A DNA stretch of 64,000 nucleotides from JAGWBG01 sp034421095 (GCA_034421095.1 DAOUKR010000035.1:124001-188000); one strand, 5' to 3'. Counted from the stretch's first letter, positions 43,288 to 52,706 are shown. Program-made: numbers and translations. Notes: a model not told the origin generated them from the sequence alone.

Positions 43288-44542
43288 TGCCATGTATAGC
43301 GTCGGACGACAAACTATAGTAGCCTGCATCACCCTCTTCACCTTGATTGGGTTGGTGGTCCTACTTACCATCGCGCTACTTGACCCCCCTGCCATAGACC
43401 TGGTCTTGCTGTCCGTGTTCCTGATTATCTCGGGAGGGGCCACGGTGCTCATTGGCCTCGCGGCTGCTCACTGGGAATTGCCCAGGTGGGTCCGATCACT
43501 GAGGGCCAGGCTGGTGCTCATGTGCATCCTGACCGCTGCTCTGAGTCTTGTGAACGTGGGCTTCACGTCGGGCCTGATGTTCCTCTCCTCCCACGACCTT
43601 GGTCTTCTGGCGGGATTGCTGGGGTTCTCCCTGGGAATGTCCGTCTTCGTCGCGTTCACATTCTCCACTTCAACCACAAGGTCCATTGGCACCGTGCTGG
43701 AGGCCGTACGCTCCATGAATGCCGGGAGCCTGGACGCCAGGGTACAGGTACGCTCCGCTGACGAGATAGGAGAATTGGCCGGGGCGGTCAATGCGATGGC
43801 CCAGCGCCTGGAGACCAGCTTCAACCGGGAACGGGATCTGGACCAGGCCAGGAAGGAGTTAATTCGGGCGGTATCCCACGACTTGCGGACTCCTCTGGCC
43901 TCGATACGGGTCATGGTGGAGAGCATCAACGACGGGGTTGTTGACGACCCGGATACCATCAGGCGGTATCTGCGCTCCACCCAGTCCGAGGTGGAGAACC
44001 TGAGCCAGCTGATAAACGACCTGTTCGAGCTATCCCAGATGGACGCAGGCGTGCTTGAGCTTCATCGGGAATCCTCATCCATACAGGACCTTATCTCAGA
44101 CACGATGGAGAGCATGTCGGCCCAGGCAGCAGCCCGCAAGTTGACCCTGGACGGACAGGTAGACGAGGGCCTTTCGCCGGTGGCTATGGATGCCCAGCGG
44201 GTGCAGAGAGTGCTGTACAACCTGGTCCAGAACGCCATCCGGCATACGCCTCCTGATGGGACCATTCTCCTCAGGGCGCAGGACGCTGGCGGTGAGGTGC
44301 AGGTGGATGTCATAGACACCGGTGAAGGAATCCCGGAGCAGGAGTTCACTCAACTCTTTCAGAAGTCCTACAGGTCGGACTACTCCCGGTCCCGGGCCTC
44401 CGGCCTGGGCCTCAGCATTGCCATGGGGATTGTTGAGGCCCACGGCGGCCGTATATGGGTTGAGAGCAGGGTTGGAAAAGGGAGCAGGTTCAGCTTTACC
44501 CTTCCCAAATCACCTGAGACCGCCTTCAATCCAGCGAAATAA
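43280..44542 (+). CDS. Membrane sensor histidine kinase
   Basis: 420 residues. Four hydrophobic segments (about 8-35, 36-58, 72-95, 103-125), HAMP (about 135-190), HisKA with SHDLRTPLAS phospho-accepting His, and HATPase with NLVQNAIRHT N-box, DTGEGIPE and GLGLSIAMGIVEAHGG. The sensor region is four short membrane helices with almost no extracellular domain, so it probably senses membrane or small-molecule state. It follows the regulator with an ATG overlap. Confidence 0.93.
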   Translation: MSSAMYSVGRQTIVACITLFTLIGLVVLLTIALLDPPAIDLVLLSVFLIISGGATVLIGLAAAHWELPRWVRSLRARLVLMCILTAALSLVNVGFTSGLMFLSSHDLGLLAGLLGFSLGMSVFVAFTFSTSTTRSIGTVLEAVRSMNAGSLDARVQVRSADEIGELAGAVNAMAQRLETSFNRERDLDQARKELIRAVSHDLRTPLASIRVMVESINDGVVDDPDTIRRYLRSTQSEVENLSQLINDLFELSQMDAGVLELHRESSSIQDLISDTMESMSAQAAARKLTLDGQVDEGLSPVAMDAQRVQRVLYNLVQNAIRHTPPDGTILLRAQDAGGEVQVDVIDTGEGIPEQEFTQLFQKSYRSDYSRSRASGLGLSIAMGIVEAHGGRIWVESRVGKGSRFSFTLPKSPETAFNPAK

Positions 44543-44674
44543 CCACCATTGGCTAAGAAGCTGGATTCTGCACCATGATGATGATGCTAGCAAGTTGACA
44601 TAACGCCTGAAGGACGGCCCTGTCTGGATATGCGGGGGTTGGACGCGATAATCGCGGCCAGCTAAAGCCCAGGT

Positions 44675-45469
44675 CTATCCAGCGTCACCCATAATCTGGA
44701 TGATGGACAGGTAGCATCCCTGCGGGTCCTTGATGAAAGAGAACCTGCCCACACCCTCGACTTTCATAGCCGGCGTAATCTGCTTTGCGCCGAGTCCCTT
44801 GGCCACCTCCAGAGCGGCATCAAGGTCATCCACCGCGAAGTATACCGACCAGTTGGCGGGCATCTCGCCCCACTCCTCGCGGATGGCCATCATGCCCGCA
44901 GCCGGACTGCCGTTCAACTGAAACACCGTGTACTCGCCGCCGTCCGCGGCATTGACCCTGTTGGCTGACCACCCGAAGAGTCCCTCGTAAAACCGGGCTG
45001 CCGTCTCGGTGTTGTGGGTGTATAGTTCGTTCCATGCCAGGGCACCCGGCTCGCCAAAGACCTCGGCTCCGATACCCTCCTTGGGTTGCCAAACTGCGAA
45101 TATAGCTCCGGTGGGGTCCATCGCCACCGACATGCGGCCGGCGTCAAACACATCAAAAGGCCCGTTCACCACCGTGCCCCCCAACTCCTTCATCCGCTCC
45201 GAAGTGGCGTCGGCGTCCTCCACGGTAAAATAGCTCAGCCAATATGGTTCGCCGCCCCGCTCTTTCATCCCCTCCTCCGTCACCGGGTACATGGCGAAAC
45301 AACTCTTGCCATTCTTGTTCAATACCACGTAGGTCATCCCCGGTCCGATGGGCGTAGACGTGGCTTCCAGGTTCAAGAGTTTGGTATAGAACGCCTGGGC
45401 CTTCTCCACATCCAGCGACGGCATGTCCGCCCAACTGAACATCCCCGGCTCATGCTTTTCGATTTCCAC
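44675..45469 (-). CDS. Two-domain VOC (glyoxalase-fold) protein
   Basis: 264 residues from GTG 45469, with AAGGAGGG just upstream. Two repeated VOC units: GMFSWADMPSLDVEKAQAFYTKLL (about 8-120) and ALAWNELYTHNTETAARFYEGLF (about 142-258). This is the usual form of glyoxalase/bleomycin-resistance or extradiol-dioxygenase-like proteins, which often use a metal for lyase, isomerase or oxygenase reactions. Full metal ligation cannot be asserted. Monocistronic. Confidence 0.88.
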   Translation of the reverse strand: MEIEKHEPGMFSWADMPSLDVEKAQAFYTKLLNLEATSTPIGPGMTYVVLNKNGKSCFAMYPVTEEGMKERGGEPYWLSYFTVEDADATSERMKELGGTVVNGPFDVFDAGRMSVAMDPTGAIFAVWQPKEGIGAEVFGEPGALAWNELYTHNTETAARFYEGLFGWSANRVNAADGGEYTVFQLNGSPAAGMMAIREEWGEMPANWSVYFAVDDLDAALEVAKGLGAKQITPAMKVEGVGRFSFIKDPQGCYLSIIQIMGDAG

Positions 45470-45582
45470 ATTCCCTCCTTGTCAAGTGGTACTGGGTGAT
45501 AGCTGCAGTGCTACTCTGTCCCAAGGGTATCATGGCTTTAACACCCCGTACAACGTGAAATGCTGCCTCGTTGTCTCTAAAA

Positions 45583-45611
45583 TTGATAAGGCAACTGCCA
45601 AACGATATAAT
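45583..45611 (+). promoter_or_regulatory. Predicted promoter of the DUF2007-like gene
   Basis: TTGATA (45583-45588), 17 bases, exact TATAAT (45606-45611). The start point is about 15 bases before ATG 45633, leaving a short leader with GGGAG. Confidence 0.7.
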
Positions 45612-45632
45612 CCTAATCCGGGAGAACGATTT

Positions 45633-45998
45633 ATGGACCGTCCACGCAACAGAAAACAGGTGCGTCTCACGGTATTGGAGAATGAGCCATTGGCCCGGCT
45701 GGCGGAGCAGAGGCTTCATCAAGAGAGCATACCTTGTGTAGTGCGCTCCCTGGGGGCCGGACCAGGCGGCTGGGGAGCCGCCACCAACCTGCCCCATGCC
45801 ATCTACGTGACGGCCTCCGACGAAATGCGTGCCCGCCAGGTGTTGGACCTGTCTCCGGCTGAGATTGAGGAGCGAGAGGGGCAGGAATCATACTCGCGGT
45901 TTCACCCTTCCACTATGATTATAGTTTTGCTAATAATTGCGATGGCAGCGCTTCTGTTCGGGACGGTGGAAATGGTGATAAATCGGATGGTGCGTTAA
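45633..45998 (+). CDS. DUF2007-like signal-transducing protein with C-terminal membrane helix
   Basis: 121 residues from ATG 45633 (GGGAG upstream and a strong promoter 22 bases before it); the longer frame to 45423 starts before the promoter. The first 70 residues resemble DUF2007 (LTVLENEPLARLAEQRLHQ, CVVRS, YVTASDEMRARQVL). One membrane helix (about 95-115) follows a polar linker. Proteins of this domain are presumed regulators; the target is unknown. Confidence 0.72.
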   Translation: MDRPRNRKQVRLTVLENEPLARLAEQRLHQESIPCVVRSLGAGPGGWGAATNLPHAIYVTASDEMRARQVLDLSPAEIEEREGQESYSRFHPSTMIIVLLIIAMAALLFGTVEMVINRMVR

Positions 45999-46078
45999 CC
46001 CCTGTGTATCCGGGGCAGCCTGGCGGATTAACCATTTGCTAATGAAACTGTTTTGACATCTGTTAGGAGGACGCAAGA

Positions 46079-47899
46079 GTGATGGAGTCCAAGGAGTCCC
46101 TTCAAATAGACCTCACAAATACAAGTCCCTATCGGAAGGGCCGCCCGGTAGTGCGTGGCAAACAAGGGATGGTGTCGTCCGGTCACTACCTGACCTCGAT
46201 GTCGGCCATGAGGATGCTTATAAGCGGTGGCAACGCCTTCGATGCAGCTGCGGCTGCGGGATTTGCCGCCGCGGTAATAGAACCCAATGCGTCCTATTCT
46301 CTGGCTACCGAAGGCTCCTTCATGCTGTACCACGCAGACAGTCACCGTCTTCGTGTGTTAAGCGGTCAGGGCGTCGCTCCCGGAAAGGCCACCGTAGAAC
46401 TCTTCAAGGAGAAGGGGCTGGACAAGATTCCCACGGGTGTCAATGCGCATCTGGCTTTCACGGTGCCCGGCGTGGTAGACGCCTATATCACGTTGTTGGA
46501 GGAGTACGGGACCAAGCCTCTGAGGGAAGTTATGGCCCCGGCCATTCACTATGCTCGGCATGGGTTCCCAATGTACGAGTATATGCGCCAAAAGTTGCTA
46601 ATCCCGCTGTACAAAGAGCAGTTCAGGCGTTATCCCCCCGGTGGGATGGACATCTTCTACCCCCAAGGCGAACCCCACGAGGTCGGACAACTGCTAGTGC
46701 AGAAGGCACTGTCTGCGACCTTGAGCAAACTGGCCGACGCCGATGCTTCCTGCGGTTCCCGGCTGGCAGGGCTGGAATCTGCCCGTGAGGTGTTTTACAG
46801 GGGGGAAGTTGCCCAAACTATCGTACAGTGCTCCGGGCGAGTGGGAGGGCTGCTCAGCATGGATGACCTGGCTAACTACCGAGCCAGCTTTGAGAATCCC
46901 ATCAGCATAAACCTGCTGGGCTATGAGGTTTACGCCCAATCCGTCTGGACCCAGGCCGGGGTGGCATTGCAAGCGCTCAACATCCTGGAGAGTTTCGACC
47001 CCCAGTTTCCCAAGGGCCTGCGCGCTATGGGCCATAACACGCCCCAGTATATACACACCCTCACGGAAGCCCTCAAGCTGGCGTTTGCAGACAGGGAGCG
47101 GTACTATGCCGACCCCAACTTTGCAAGTGTACCCATAGACGGCCTGCTCTCCAAGGAATATGCTGCCATGCGGGCGTGCCTTATTCGTTCGGGGCAAGCC
47201 TACCCGCAGCAGCAAGAGGCCGGCGACCCGTGGAGCTATTGTGACGGAGGGGAGGCCGGAGCCGTGCCCGCGCCTGCTGTGGCCGTGCCAACACCCGGAG
47301 ACGGAGGGCAGGCTCCCAAAGACGGAACCACCCATTTCGCCGTCATAGACCAGGAGGGCAACATGGTCTGCGCAACCGTAAGCGGCGGCAAGTTCGATTC
47401 CTCGGTCTTCTTCCCGGAGCTTGGTTGCACGTTGAGCACGCGCAGCGAGATGTTCTTTCTCGACCCACAGCGACCCAACGGGCTGCATCCCGGCAAGCGA
47501 CCCCGCACCACCCTGGTGAACTATATTATTTGCAAGGACGGCCAACCCGTTATGACCATCGGGTGTCCAGGAGCGGATGACCAAGCCCAGGCCGACCTCC
47601 AACTCATTCTGAATATGTTGGTTTTTAGCATGTACCCCCAGCAGGCGGTAGAGGCACCACGTTTCTCGTCCCAGAGTATGGTCAACTCCTTCTACCCGCG
47701 AGTCTACTTGCCGGGGCAGCTAAACGTGGAGCCGGGTATATCGGAGGAAGTGCGCTCGGAGTTGGCATCCCTGGGCCACAAGATTGTGGAGGACCCGATG
47801 TGCGGCTACGGGGCTATTGTTACTCAGCGCGACCCCCGGACCGGAGTAATAGGCGCAGGGGCCGACCCGCGCCTGCCAACCTACGCCATAGGCTGGTGA
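46079..47899 (+). CDS. ggt: Gamma-glutamyltransferase family protein (Ntn hydrolase)
   Basis: 606 residues, GTG-ATG start with TAGGAGG upstream. Family features: GNAFDAAAAAGFAAAVIEP, LSGQGVAPG, FADRERYYADP, and the autocatalytic cleavage site GTTHFAVID whose Thr becomes the N-terminal nucleophile of the small subunit. The C-terminal small subunit includes PGKRPRTTLVNYI. It removes gamma-glutamyl groups from glutathione or similar compounds. No signal peptide is evident, whereas many bacterial homologs are exported. A short Pro-rich insert precedes the cleavage site. Confidence 0.9.
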   Translation: MMESKESLQIDLTNTSPYRKGRPVVRGKQGMVSSGHYLTSMSAMRMLISGGNAFDAAAAAGFAAAVIEPNASYSLATEGSFMLYHADSHRLRVLSGQGVAPGKATVELFKEKGLDKIPTGVNAHLAFTVPGVVDAYITLLEEYGTKPLREVMAPAIHYARHGFPMYEYMRQKLLIPLYKEQFRRYPPGGMDIFYPQGEPHEVGQLLVQKALSATLSKLADADASCGSRLAGLESAREVFYRGEVAQTIVQCSGRVGGLLSMDDLANYRASFENPISINLLGYEVYAQSVWTQAGVALQALNILESFDPQFPKGLRAMGHNTPQYIHTLTEALKLAFADRERYYADPNFASVPIDGLLSKEYAAMRACLIRSGQAYPQQQEAGDPWSYCDGGEAGAVPAPAVAVPTPGDGGQAPKDGTTHFAVIDQEGNMVCATVSGGKFDSSVFFPELGCTLSTRSEMFFLDPQRPNGLHPGKRPRTTLVNYIICKDGQPVMTIGCPGADDQAQADLQLILNMLVFSMYPQQAVEAPRFSSQSMVNSFYPRVYLPGQLNVEPGISEEVRSELASLGHKIVEDPMCGYGAIVTQRDPRTGVIGAGADPRLPTYAIGW

Positions 47900-47945
47900 C
47901 GGCGTCTCCCGTATCCGGGCAACTTTGTGTACTGCGAGAAGTTCT

Positions 47946-47978
47946 CCCTCACCCCAGCCCTCTCCCGTCGGGAGAGGG
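47946..47978. repeat. Dispersed palindromic repeat, copy 2 (terminator-like)
   Basis: CCCTCACCCCAGCC followed by a perfect 9-base hairpin (47958-47966 with 47970-47978, 3-base loop). It shares the first 23 positions, with a few changes, with the copy at 11166. Located between the convergent ggt and aminotransferase genes, where it may end both transcripts. Confidence 0.7.
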
Positions 47979-48013
47979 CGAATTGAAAGACGGGGTCGGG
48001 GCTGAAGATAAAC

Positions 48014-49357
48014 TTAGCTATCCCAGTTCCTCTCCAGGACTCGTCGGAAAGCCTGGACAAAGGCATCTACCTCTGACTCACCCATAGGGCTGGAGACGCA
48101 CCCCACCAGGCTGGGAGTGAACAGCACCCCCTCGTTCATCAGGCCCCAGAACACCTGCTGCCGGAGGTCCTTGTTTGCGCCGGCTACGTCCCTCCAGGTA
48201 GTGACTGGTCTATCAATGAAGTGAATACCAAAGAGGGAACCCACCCCTGTCACCTGGACGGGAATTTCCAACTCGACGCACACATCCCTTATCCCCTGTC
48301 GAAGTTGCTCCGTCAGAATGTCGAGCCTCCGGTAGACGTCCGGCGTTAGATGTTCCAGGGTGATGGAACCTGCCAGCATGGTCATGGGGTTGCCGTTGAA
48401 GGTCCCTGCATGGGCTACGATGGGGCCATTCGTAGGGTCGAAGAGGCCCATAAGGTCGCGTCGGCCACCGAATGCCCCCACTGCAAACCCGCCACCTATG
48501 ATTTTGCCAAAGGTGGTCATGTCCGGCGTGATGCCGTAGTATTCCTGTGCTCCCCCACGGGACACGCGGAAGCTTATAACCTCATCAAAGATCAGTATAA
48601 TTCCTCTCTCCTCGCAGAACTCGCGCAGCATGGCGAGATATTCCCGATCAGCCGGCACCATCCCGGAACCGCCCAGGACCGGCTCAATAATCACCGCGGC
48701 CAACTCTCCGGCGTTCTCCTCAAGGATCTCGCGGGACGCACGGGTGTTGTTGAAGGGGATGACCACCACGTGGTCAACCACCTCCTGAGGGAGGCCGCCG
48801 ACGCTGGGTACAGGCGTAGGGCGGTCGGCGTTGCCCCCCAGACCGGGGTCAGTGCGAACGCTGACGGAGACCACATCGTGAGTGCCGTGGTACCCTCCCT
48901 CGCACTTGGCAATCTTTGCCTTGCCGGTGAGCGCTCTTGCCGCTCGGATGGCGTTCAACGTGGCTTCCGTGCCGGAGTTGGTGAACCGGACCATTTCGAC
49001 CGAGGCCACCCGCTCACAGATGAGCTTGGCCAGACGGACTTGGTACTCATTGGGGGCGTCGTACACAAGTCCGCGGGAAGCCTGCTCCTGGACGGCCTGC
49101 ACGACGGGAGGATAAGCGTTGCCCAGAATCAGGCTGGTCATGTTGCCGATGAAATCCAGCCGGTCCACGCCATCCAAGTCCCACGTGTGGCACCCCTCGC
49201 CCCGGTCTATGTAAATGGGGTAGGGTGACCAGAAGATGCTATTCCGTGTATCGCCTCCGGGCAGGTATTCCCTGGCCTCTTCCCAAATTCTCCTTGATTT
49301 GGGAGTCAACTCCAGGTATCGTTCCATCTCGTGATTGGCCTCACTCTGTGCTGTCAT
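48014..49357 (-). CDS. Class III PLP-dependent aminotransferase (glutamate-1-semialdehyde aminomutase-like)
   Basis: 447 residues. PLP-binding landmarks: GTEATLNAIRAARALTGKAKIAK, EGGYHGTHD, IFDEVISFR, and the Schiff-base Lys in FGKIIGGGFAVGAFGG. It resembles HemL-type enzymes but is longer at the N-terminus and lacks nearby haem genes. A transaminase or aminomutase for another substrate is at least as likely. Same strand as, and just downstream of, the small hydrolase gene, with a 38-base gap. Confidence 0.88.
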   Translation of the reverse strand: MTAQSEANHEMERYLELTPKSRRIWEEAREYLPGGDTRNSIFWSPYPIYIDRGEGCHTWDLDGVDRLDFIGNMTSLILGNAYPPVVQAVQEQASRGLVYDAPNEYQVRLAKLICERVASVEMVRFTNSGTEATLNAIRAARALTGKAKIAKCEGGYHGTHDVVSVSVRTDPGLGGNADRPTPVPSVGGLPQEVVDHVVVIPFNNTRASREILEENAGELAAVIIEPVLGGSGMVPADREYLAMLREFCEERGIILIFDEVISFRVSRGGAQEYYGITPDMTTFGKIIGGGFAVGAFGGRRDLMGLFDPTNGPIVAHAGTFNGNPMTMLAGSITLEHLTPDVYRRLDILTEQLRQGIRDVCVELEIPVQVTGVGSLFGIHFIDRPVTTWRDVAGANKDLRQQVFWGLMNEGVLFTPSLVGCVSSPMGESEVDAFVQAFRRVLERNWDS

Positions 49358-49395
49358 CGGAACATCCTCAAATATGGTGATAGAGGGTACGTGCG

Positions 49396-50037
49396 CTAGG
49401 TCAGGTTATCGTTGAGGAACCGTACCGTGTGGACGGCGGCTTCGGACTCGTAGTCTCCCCAGAAATGGTCTGCCCCGGTTACCACGTAACACCTGGAAGT
49501 ATTCCCCAAAGAGGCTACCTTCTCCTTCAGGGCGTCAATCGGTATTCCATGGTCTCTGTCTCCGCATATATAGAGCTTGGGACGCCCATCCTGGGCAATC
49601 TCCGGGTGCTCCAGGTATCTCAAGGGTGAGGAGATGAGGACAAACGCCTTGACATCCGTATACATGGGGAGGCCGCCGGAAATCACTCCCGTGCCAAAGG
49701 AATAACCTACAACTCCAAGGCGGCCACCGTCCACGTCGGGCAGCTCCCTCAACACGTTCAGCGTCGCTTGAAGGTCGTCCCTCTCCTTGTCGCCGTCAGC
49801 GTGGGTCCCCTGGCTGTTCCCCACGCCACGGAAGTTGAATCGCAAGGCGACGTAACCGCTCTCCACAAGGGCGAAATACACCGACATTATCACGTTATTA
49901 TTCATGTTCCCGCCGTGCAGGGGGTGAGGATGGCACAACACCACTCCCGGAAGGGGGCCGGGAACCTCATCCGGGCAACCCATAACTCCCTCCAGGGTCA
50001 GGTCACCGCATTTAATGGCAACTGCGCGCTGCTTCAT
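49396..50037 (-). CDS. Alpha/beta hydrolase (dienelactone hydrolase-like)
   Basis: 213 residues. HPHPLHGGNMNNNV near the N-terminus, nucleophile in GYSFG, acid in CGDRDHG and His in TGADHFWG complete a Ser-Asp-His triad. FNFRGVGNSQG is typical of small bacterial hydrolases in the KTN1/DLH-like group. GGAGG precedes the ATG. It pairs with the aminotransferase downstream. Substrate unknown; cytosolic, no signal. Confidence 0.88.
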   Translation of the reverse strand: MKQRAVAIKCGDLTLEGVMGCPDEVPGPLPGVVLCHPHPLHGGNMNNNVIMSVYFALVESGYVALRFNFRGVGNSQGTHADGDKERDDLQATLNVLRELPDVDGGRLGVVGYSFGTGVISGGLPMYTDVKAFVLISSPLRYLEHPEIAQDGRPKLYICGDRDHGIPIDALKEKVASLGNTSRCYVVTGADHFWGDYESEAAVHTVRFLNDNLT

Positions 50038-50625
50038 CCCTTGGTGCCCTCCTTGCCGTACCCAACCATCTTAGGGTCCTTATGGGGATTTGACAAGAGC
50101 AGGGTAAGTATGTCGGGCTTGAAATCTCCCAAAACTGGGTCGCAAATTACTTGACAAGATTTCCGTGTGATTGCTAGCTTTGGTACATCGCACTGGCAAT
50201 AGTGGGAGGTGAGGCAGAAGGCGGGCCACCTCTGGTTTCCCAAGTCAGCGCAAGGACATCCCAGGCTTTGGCGCTCGGGCAGGTCAGGACCATCCCCTGA
50301 GAGGAACAGAAACCTCCGTCTTTCACTCAGGGCAGCAAATGTGGTCTGAGTGCACCGGGCCTATCCGTGGATGAGACAGGTCTTGTCAATTGGGGCGGAA
50401 ATCTTTGACTAACATCTGACCTCTACCTCTGAGAAGGTGCTCTTTGACCACCATGCATTTGGCGGGGTCCGCCTCGGCGGACAGGAAGGGTTGGGAGCCT
50501 ACCCCATACTTGATATGGGGCAAAGGTGAGTTCTTTGGTACCCTTTATCCTGACCTTCTCCCACGAGAGTAGAAAGGGCGCTTGGAGACATCCTGGAAGA
50601 ACCAAAAGGTGAAGCAAGGTTAGCT
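50038..50625. other. 588-base divergent intergenic region
   Basis: Between the hydrolase and the minC operon on opposite strands. Visible structure: two exact TTGACA boxes on the plus strand (50090-50095 and 50151-50156) without convincing -10 partners; a 6-base stem hairpin (50467-50472 with 50477-50482, loop CTCG); and a 7-base hairpin with a 5-base loop (50502-50508 with 50514-50520). The hairpins could be an mRNA leader of the min operon. No tRNA, small protein with good start, or riboswitch recognised. Confidence 0.4.
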
Positions 50626-51393
50626 ATGTGGAAATCTGACTGGTCGGACAGATTGACTAACCAGACGGTGCTGCACAGAGAAGTGATTAGAGTATCCGGC
50701 CGCGGCTGGAACGTGGACTTCAGCCTGGACGATGCGGTGCCGATAGATCAGTTGGAGGAACACCTGCGCGAATACCTGGAGGAAAATGGTGACTGGCTGG
50801 TGGGTGGGGGAGTTGTGACCGTCAATGTAGGCCGCCGGGTCCTGAAGTTGGAGGACCTGGTGCGAATACGGCAAATCTTTGCAGATGAATTCCATCTCAA
50901 GATAGCCGGATTCCGATGCGAGCCTGAGATTCTGGAAAGAGGAATCTCTGAAGAGATTGGCGTCCCCATCTTCCTGGCGCATCCAAAGGGGTTGTCTACC
51001 CCAAAGGCCAAGGCTATCAGGCAGGCTGGCACGTCGTTGCTTGTCAAGAACACCTGCCGTTCCGGCACGTCTATCCTTCACGATGGGGACGTGGTAGTCC
51101 TTGGTGACGTAAACCCGGGAGCACAGGTTATCGCTACTGGAGATATTATTGTTCTTGGGGCGCTTCGCGGTATCGCCCATGCCGGGGCCAATGCCACGGA
51201 TGCAACGGAAGCGTTTATCATAGCCTTCGTGCTGAGGCCTCTTCAGCTTCGAATTGGTCGGTACATCGGCACCGCTCCGACCGACAATGGAAAGGAGCAA
51301 GCAACTGTGGTGCCGGAGATTGCTTGCGTGAGTGAACACTCCATAGTAGTAGCCCCCTTTACAGGCAAGTTTCAGAGCAAGTCCATGTCCTGA
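50626..51393 (+). CDS. minC: Septum-site-determining protein MinC
   Basis: 255 residues. The C-terminal domain (about 135-240) is the beta-helical FtsZ/MinD-binding MinC domain: LLVKNTCRSGTSILHDGDVVVLGDVNPGAQVIATGDIIVLGALRGIAHAG. The N-terminal domain (about 1-120) is weakly conserved, as usual. It inhibits FtsZ assembly away from midcell. First of the minC-minD-minE order, 54 bases before minD. Confidence 0.9.
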   Translation: MWKSDWSDRLTNQTVLHREVIRVSGRGWNVDFSLDDAVPIDQLEEHLREYLEENGDWLVGGGVVTVNVGRRVLKLEDLVRIRQIFADEFHLKIAGFRCEPEILERGISEEIGVPIFLAHPKGLSTPKAKAIRQAGTSLLVKNTCRSGTSILHDGDVVVLGDVNPGAQVIATGDIIVLGALRGIAHAGANATDATEAFIIAFVLRPLQLRIGRYIGTAPTDNGKEQATVVPEIACVSEHSIVVAPFTGKFQSKSMS

Positions 51394-51447
51394 GCATCGT
51401 TACTTCGGTAACTTGGGTGCTCAGATAGGGAGAGAAAGGAACCAGCT

Positions 51448-52266
51448 ATGGCAGGGAAAACATTTGTCGTCACTTCGGGAAAAGGCGGTGTTGGCAAGAC
51501 CACGGCGACGGCCAATATAGGCGCCGGCCTGGCCTTGCGAGGGAAAAGGGTGATAGTCATAGACACGGATATTGGCCTCCGCAACCTGGACGTGGTCCTG
51601 GGATTGGAGAACCGGATTGTCTACGACCTCGTGGACGTGGTGGAAGGAAATTGCAAGCTCAACCAGGCCATGATACGGGACAAGCACACCAACGAGCTAT
51701 ACCTTATCCCGGCAGCCCAGACCCGGGACAAGTCTGCCGTCAAGCCTGACCAGATGAAGAAGCTGCGCGACCATCTGAGAGAGGAATTCGAGTACATCAT
51801 CATAGACTGTCCGGCAGGCATTGAGCAAGGGTTTCAAAATGCCATCGCCGCCGCCGACCGGGCCATCGTGGTTACCACGCCCGAGGTGTCCGCAATCCGG
51901 GATGCGGACCGGGTAATCGGCCTTCTGGAGGCGGCGGAACTGCCAATTCCTGACCTCGTCATAAATCGTCTAAGACCAGGTATGATTAAACAGGGCGACA
52001 TGATGGACAAGAAGGATATATTGGAGTTGCTCTCAGTACAGCTGCTGGGACTCGTCCCTGACGACGAGCACATTATTGTAGCTACCAATAAGGGCGTGCC
52101 CGTGGTGCACGATTCCAAGTCAATGTCCGGAGAAGCCTTCCGACGCATAGCGTCACGTATAGAGGGTGAGGACAGGCCCTTCTTAAATCTGGAGAACGGC
52201 CACGGGACCTTTTCAAAGCTCAAAAAGTTGGTCGGCCTTGGGGGGAGGGATTTTGCTGATGATTGA
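51448..52266 (+). CDS. minD: Septum-site-determining ATPase MinD
   Basis: 272 residues. Deviant Walker A KGGVGKTT near the N-terminus, DTDIGLRNLDVVLGLENR, IIDCPAGIEQGF, and a C-terminal amphipathic helix (FSKLKKLVGLG) for membrane binding. It recruits MinC and is stimulated by MinE. It overlaps minE by 8 bases. AGGAACC lies before the ATG. Confidence 0.95.
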   Translation: MAGKTFVVTSGKGGVGKTTATANIGAGLALRGKRVIVIDTDIGLRNLDVVLGLENRIVYDLVDVVEGNCKLNQAMIRDKHTNELYLIPAAQTRDKSAVKPDQMKKLRDHLREEFEYIIIDCPAGIEQGFQNAIAAADRAIVVTTPEVSAIRDADRVIGLLEAAELPIPDLVINRLRPGMIKQGDMMDKKDILELLSVQLLGLVPDDEHIIVATNKGVPVVHDSKSMSGEAFRRIASRIEGEDRPFLNLENGHGTFSKLKKLVGLGGRDFADD

Positions 52267-52537
52267 TCTTCTCAGATGGGCTCTCCAGAGGCAGGAGCGG
52301 AGCAAGGACGCTGCGCGGCAGCGGCTTCAGCTAATCCTTGTAATGGATCGCGTGGGGCTGGCAAAAGAGCACATGGAGGCCATGAAAGCGGACATCATCC
52401 AGGCGGTCTCCAAATACATGGTGGTCGACCACGAGTCCATAGAGATGGATATGAAACGCTCAGGCGAGTCCCTGGTCCTGGTTTCCAACATCCAGGTCAA
52501 GGACATCATTCGTGCTGTCGCAACGGAGCCACACTAA
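52259..52537 (+). CDS. minE: Cell division topological specificity factor MinE
   Basis: About 92 residues from ATG 52259, which has GGGAGGG upstream; the frame extends 7 codons further. DLLRWALQRQERSKDAARQRLQLILVMDR is the anti-MinCD and MinD-contact region, and the C-terminal half gives topological specificity. It drives MinD ATP hydrolysis and pole-to-pole patterning. Last gene of the min operon. Confidence 0.9.
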   Translation: MIDLLRWALQRQERSKDAARQRLQLILVMDRVGLAKEHMEAMKADIIQAVSKYMVVDHESIEMDMKRSGESLVLVSNIQVKDIIRAVATEPH

Positions 52538-52706
52538 TTAGACTTGTAAACGACCCGACTGACATCACACTCTCCGGCTAACTACGGGTGGGTTGGATGA
52601 TGGTTGACTACATCGGGAGACAGGGTTAAGGTTAGACTGTTACCGATAGGCTACAAATCAGCTAGAGATATTCTCGGTTTAGAGATCTCGGACCAAGGAA
52701 CCTTAA

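Noticed and set aside
46694..47602. A 302-residue minus-strand open frame
   Set aside because: Antisense to the gamma-glutamyltransferase gene; its product has no recognisable motif and runs through the catalytic region of the true gene.
50423..50617. A 64-residue minus-strand frame in the min leader region
   Set aside because: No ribosome binding site, unusual composition, and it spans two hairpins; more likely untranslated leader.
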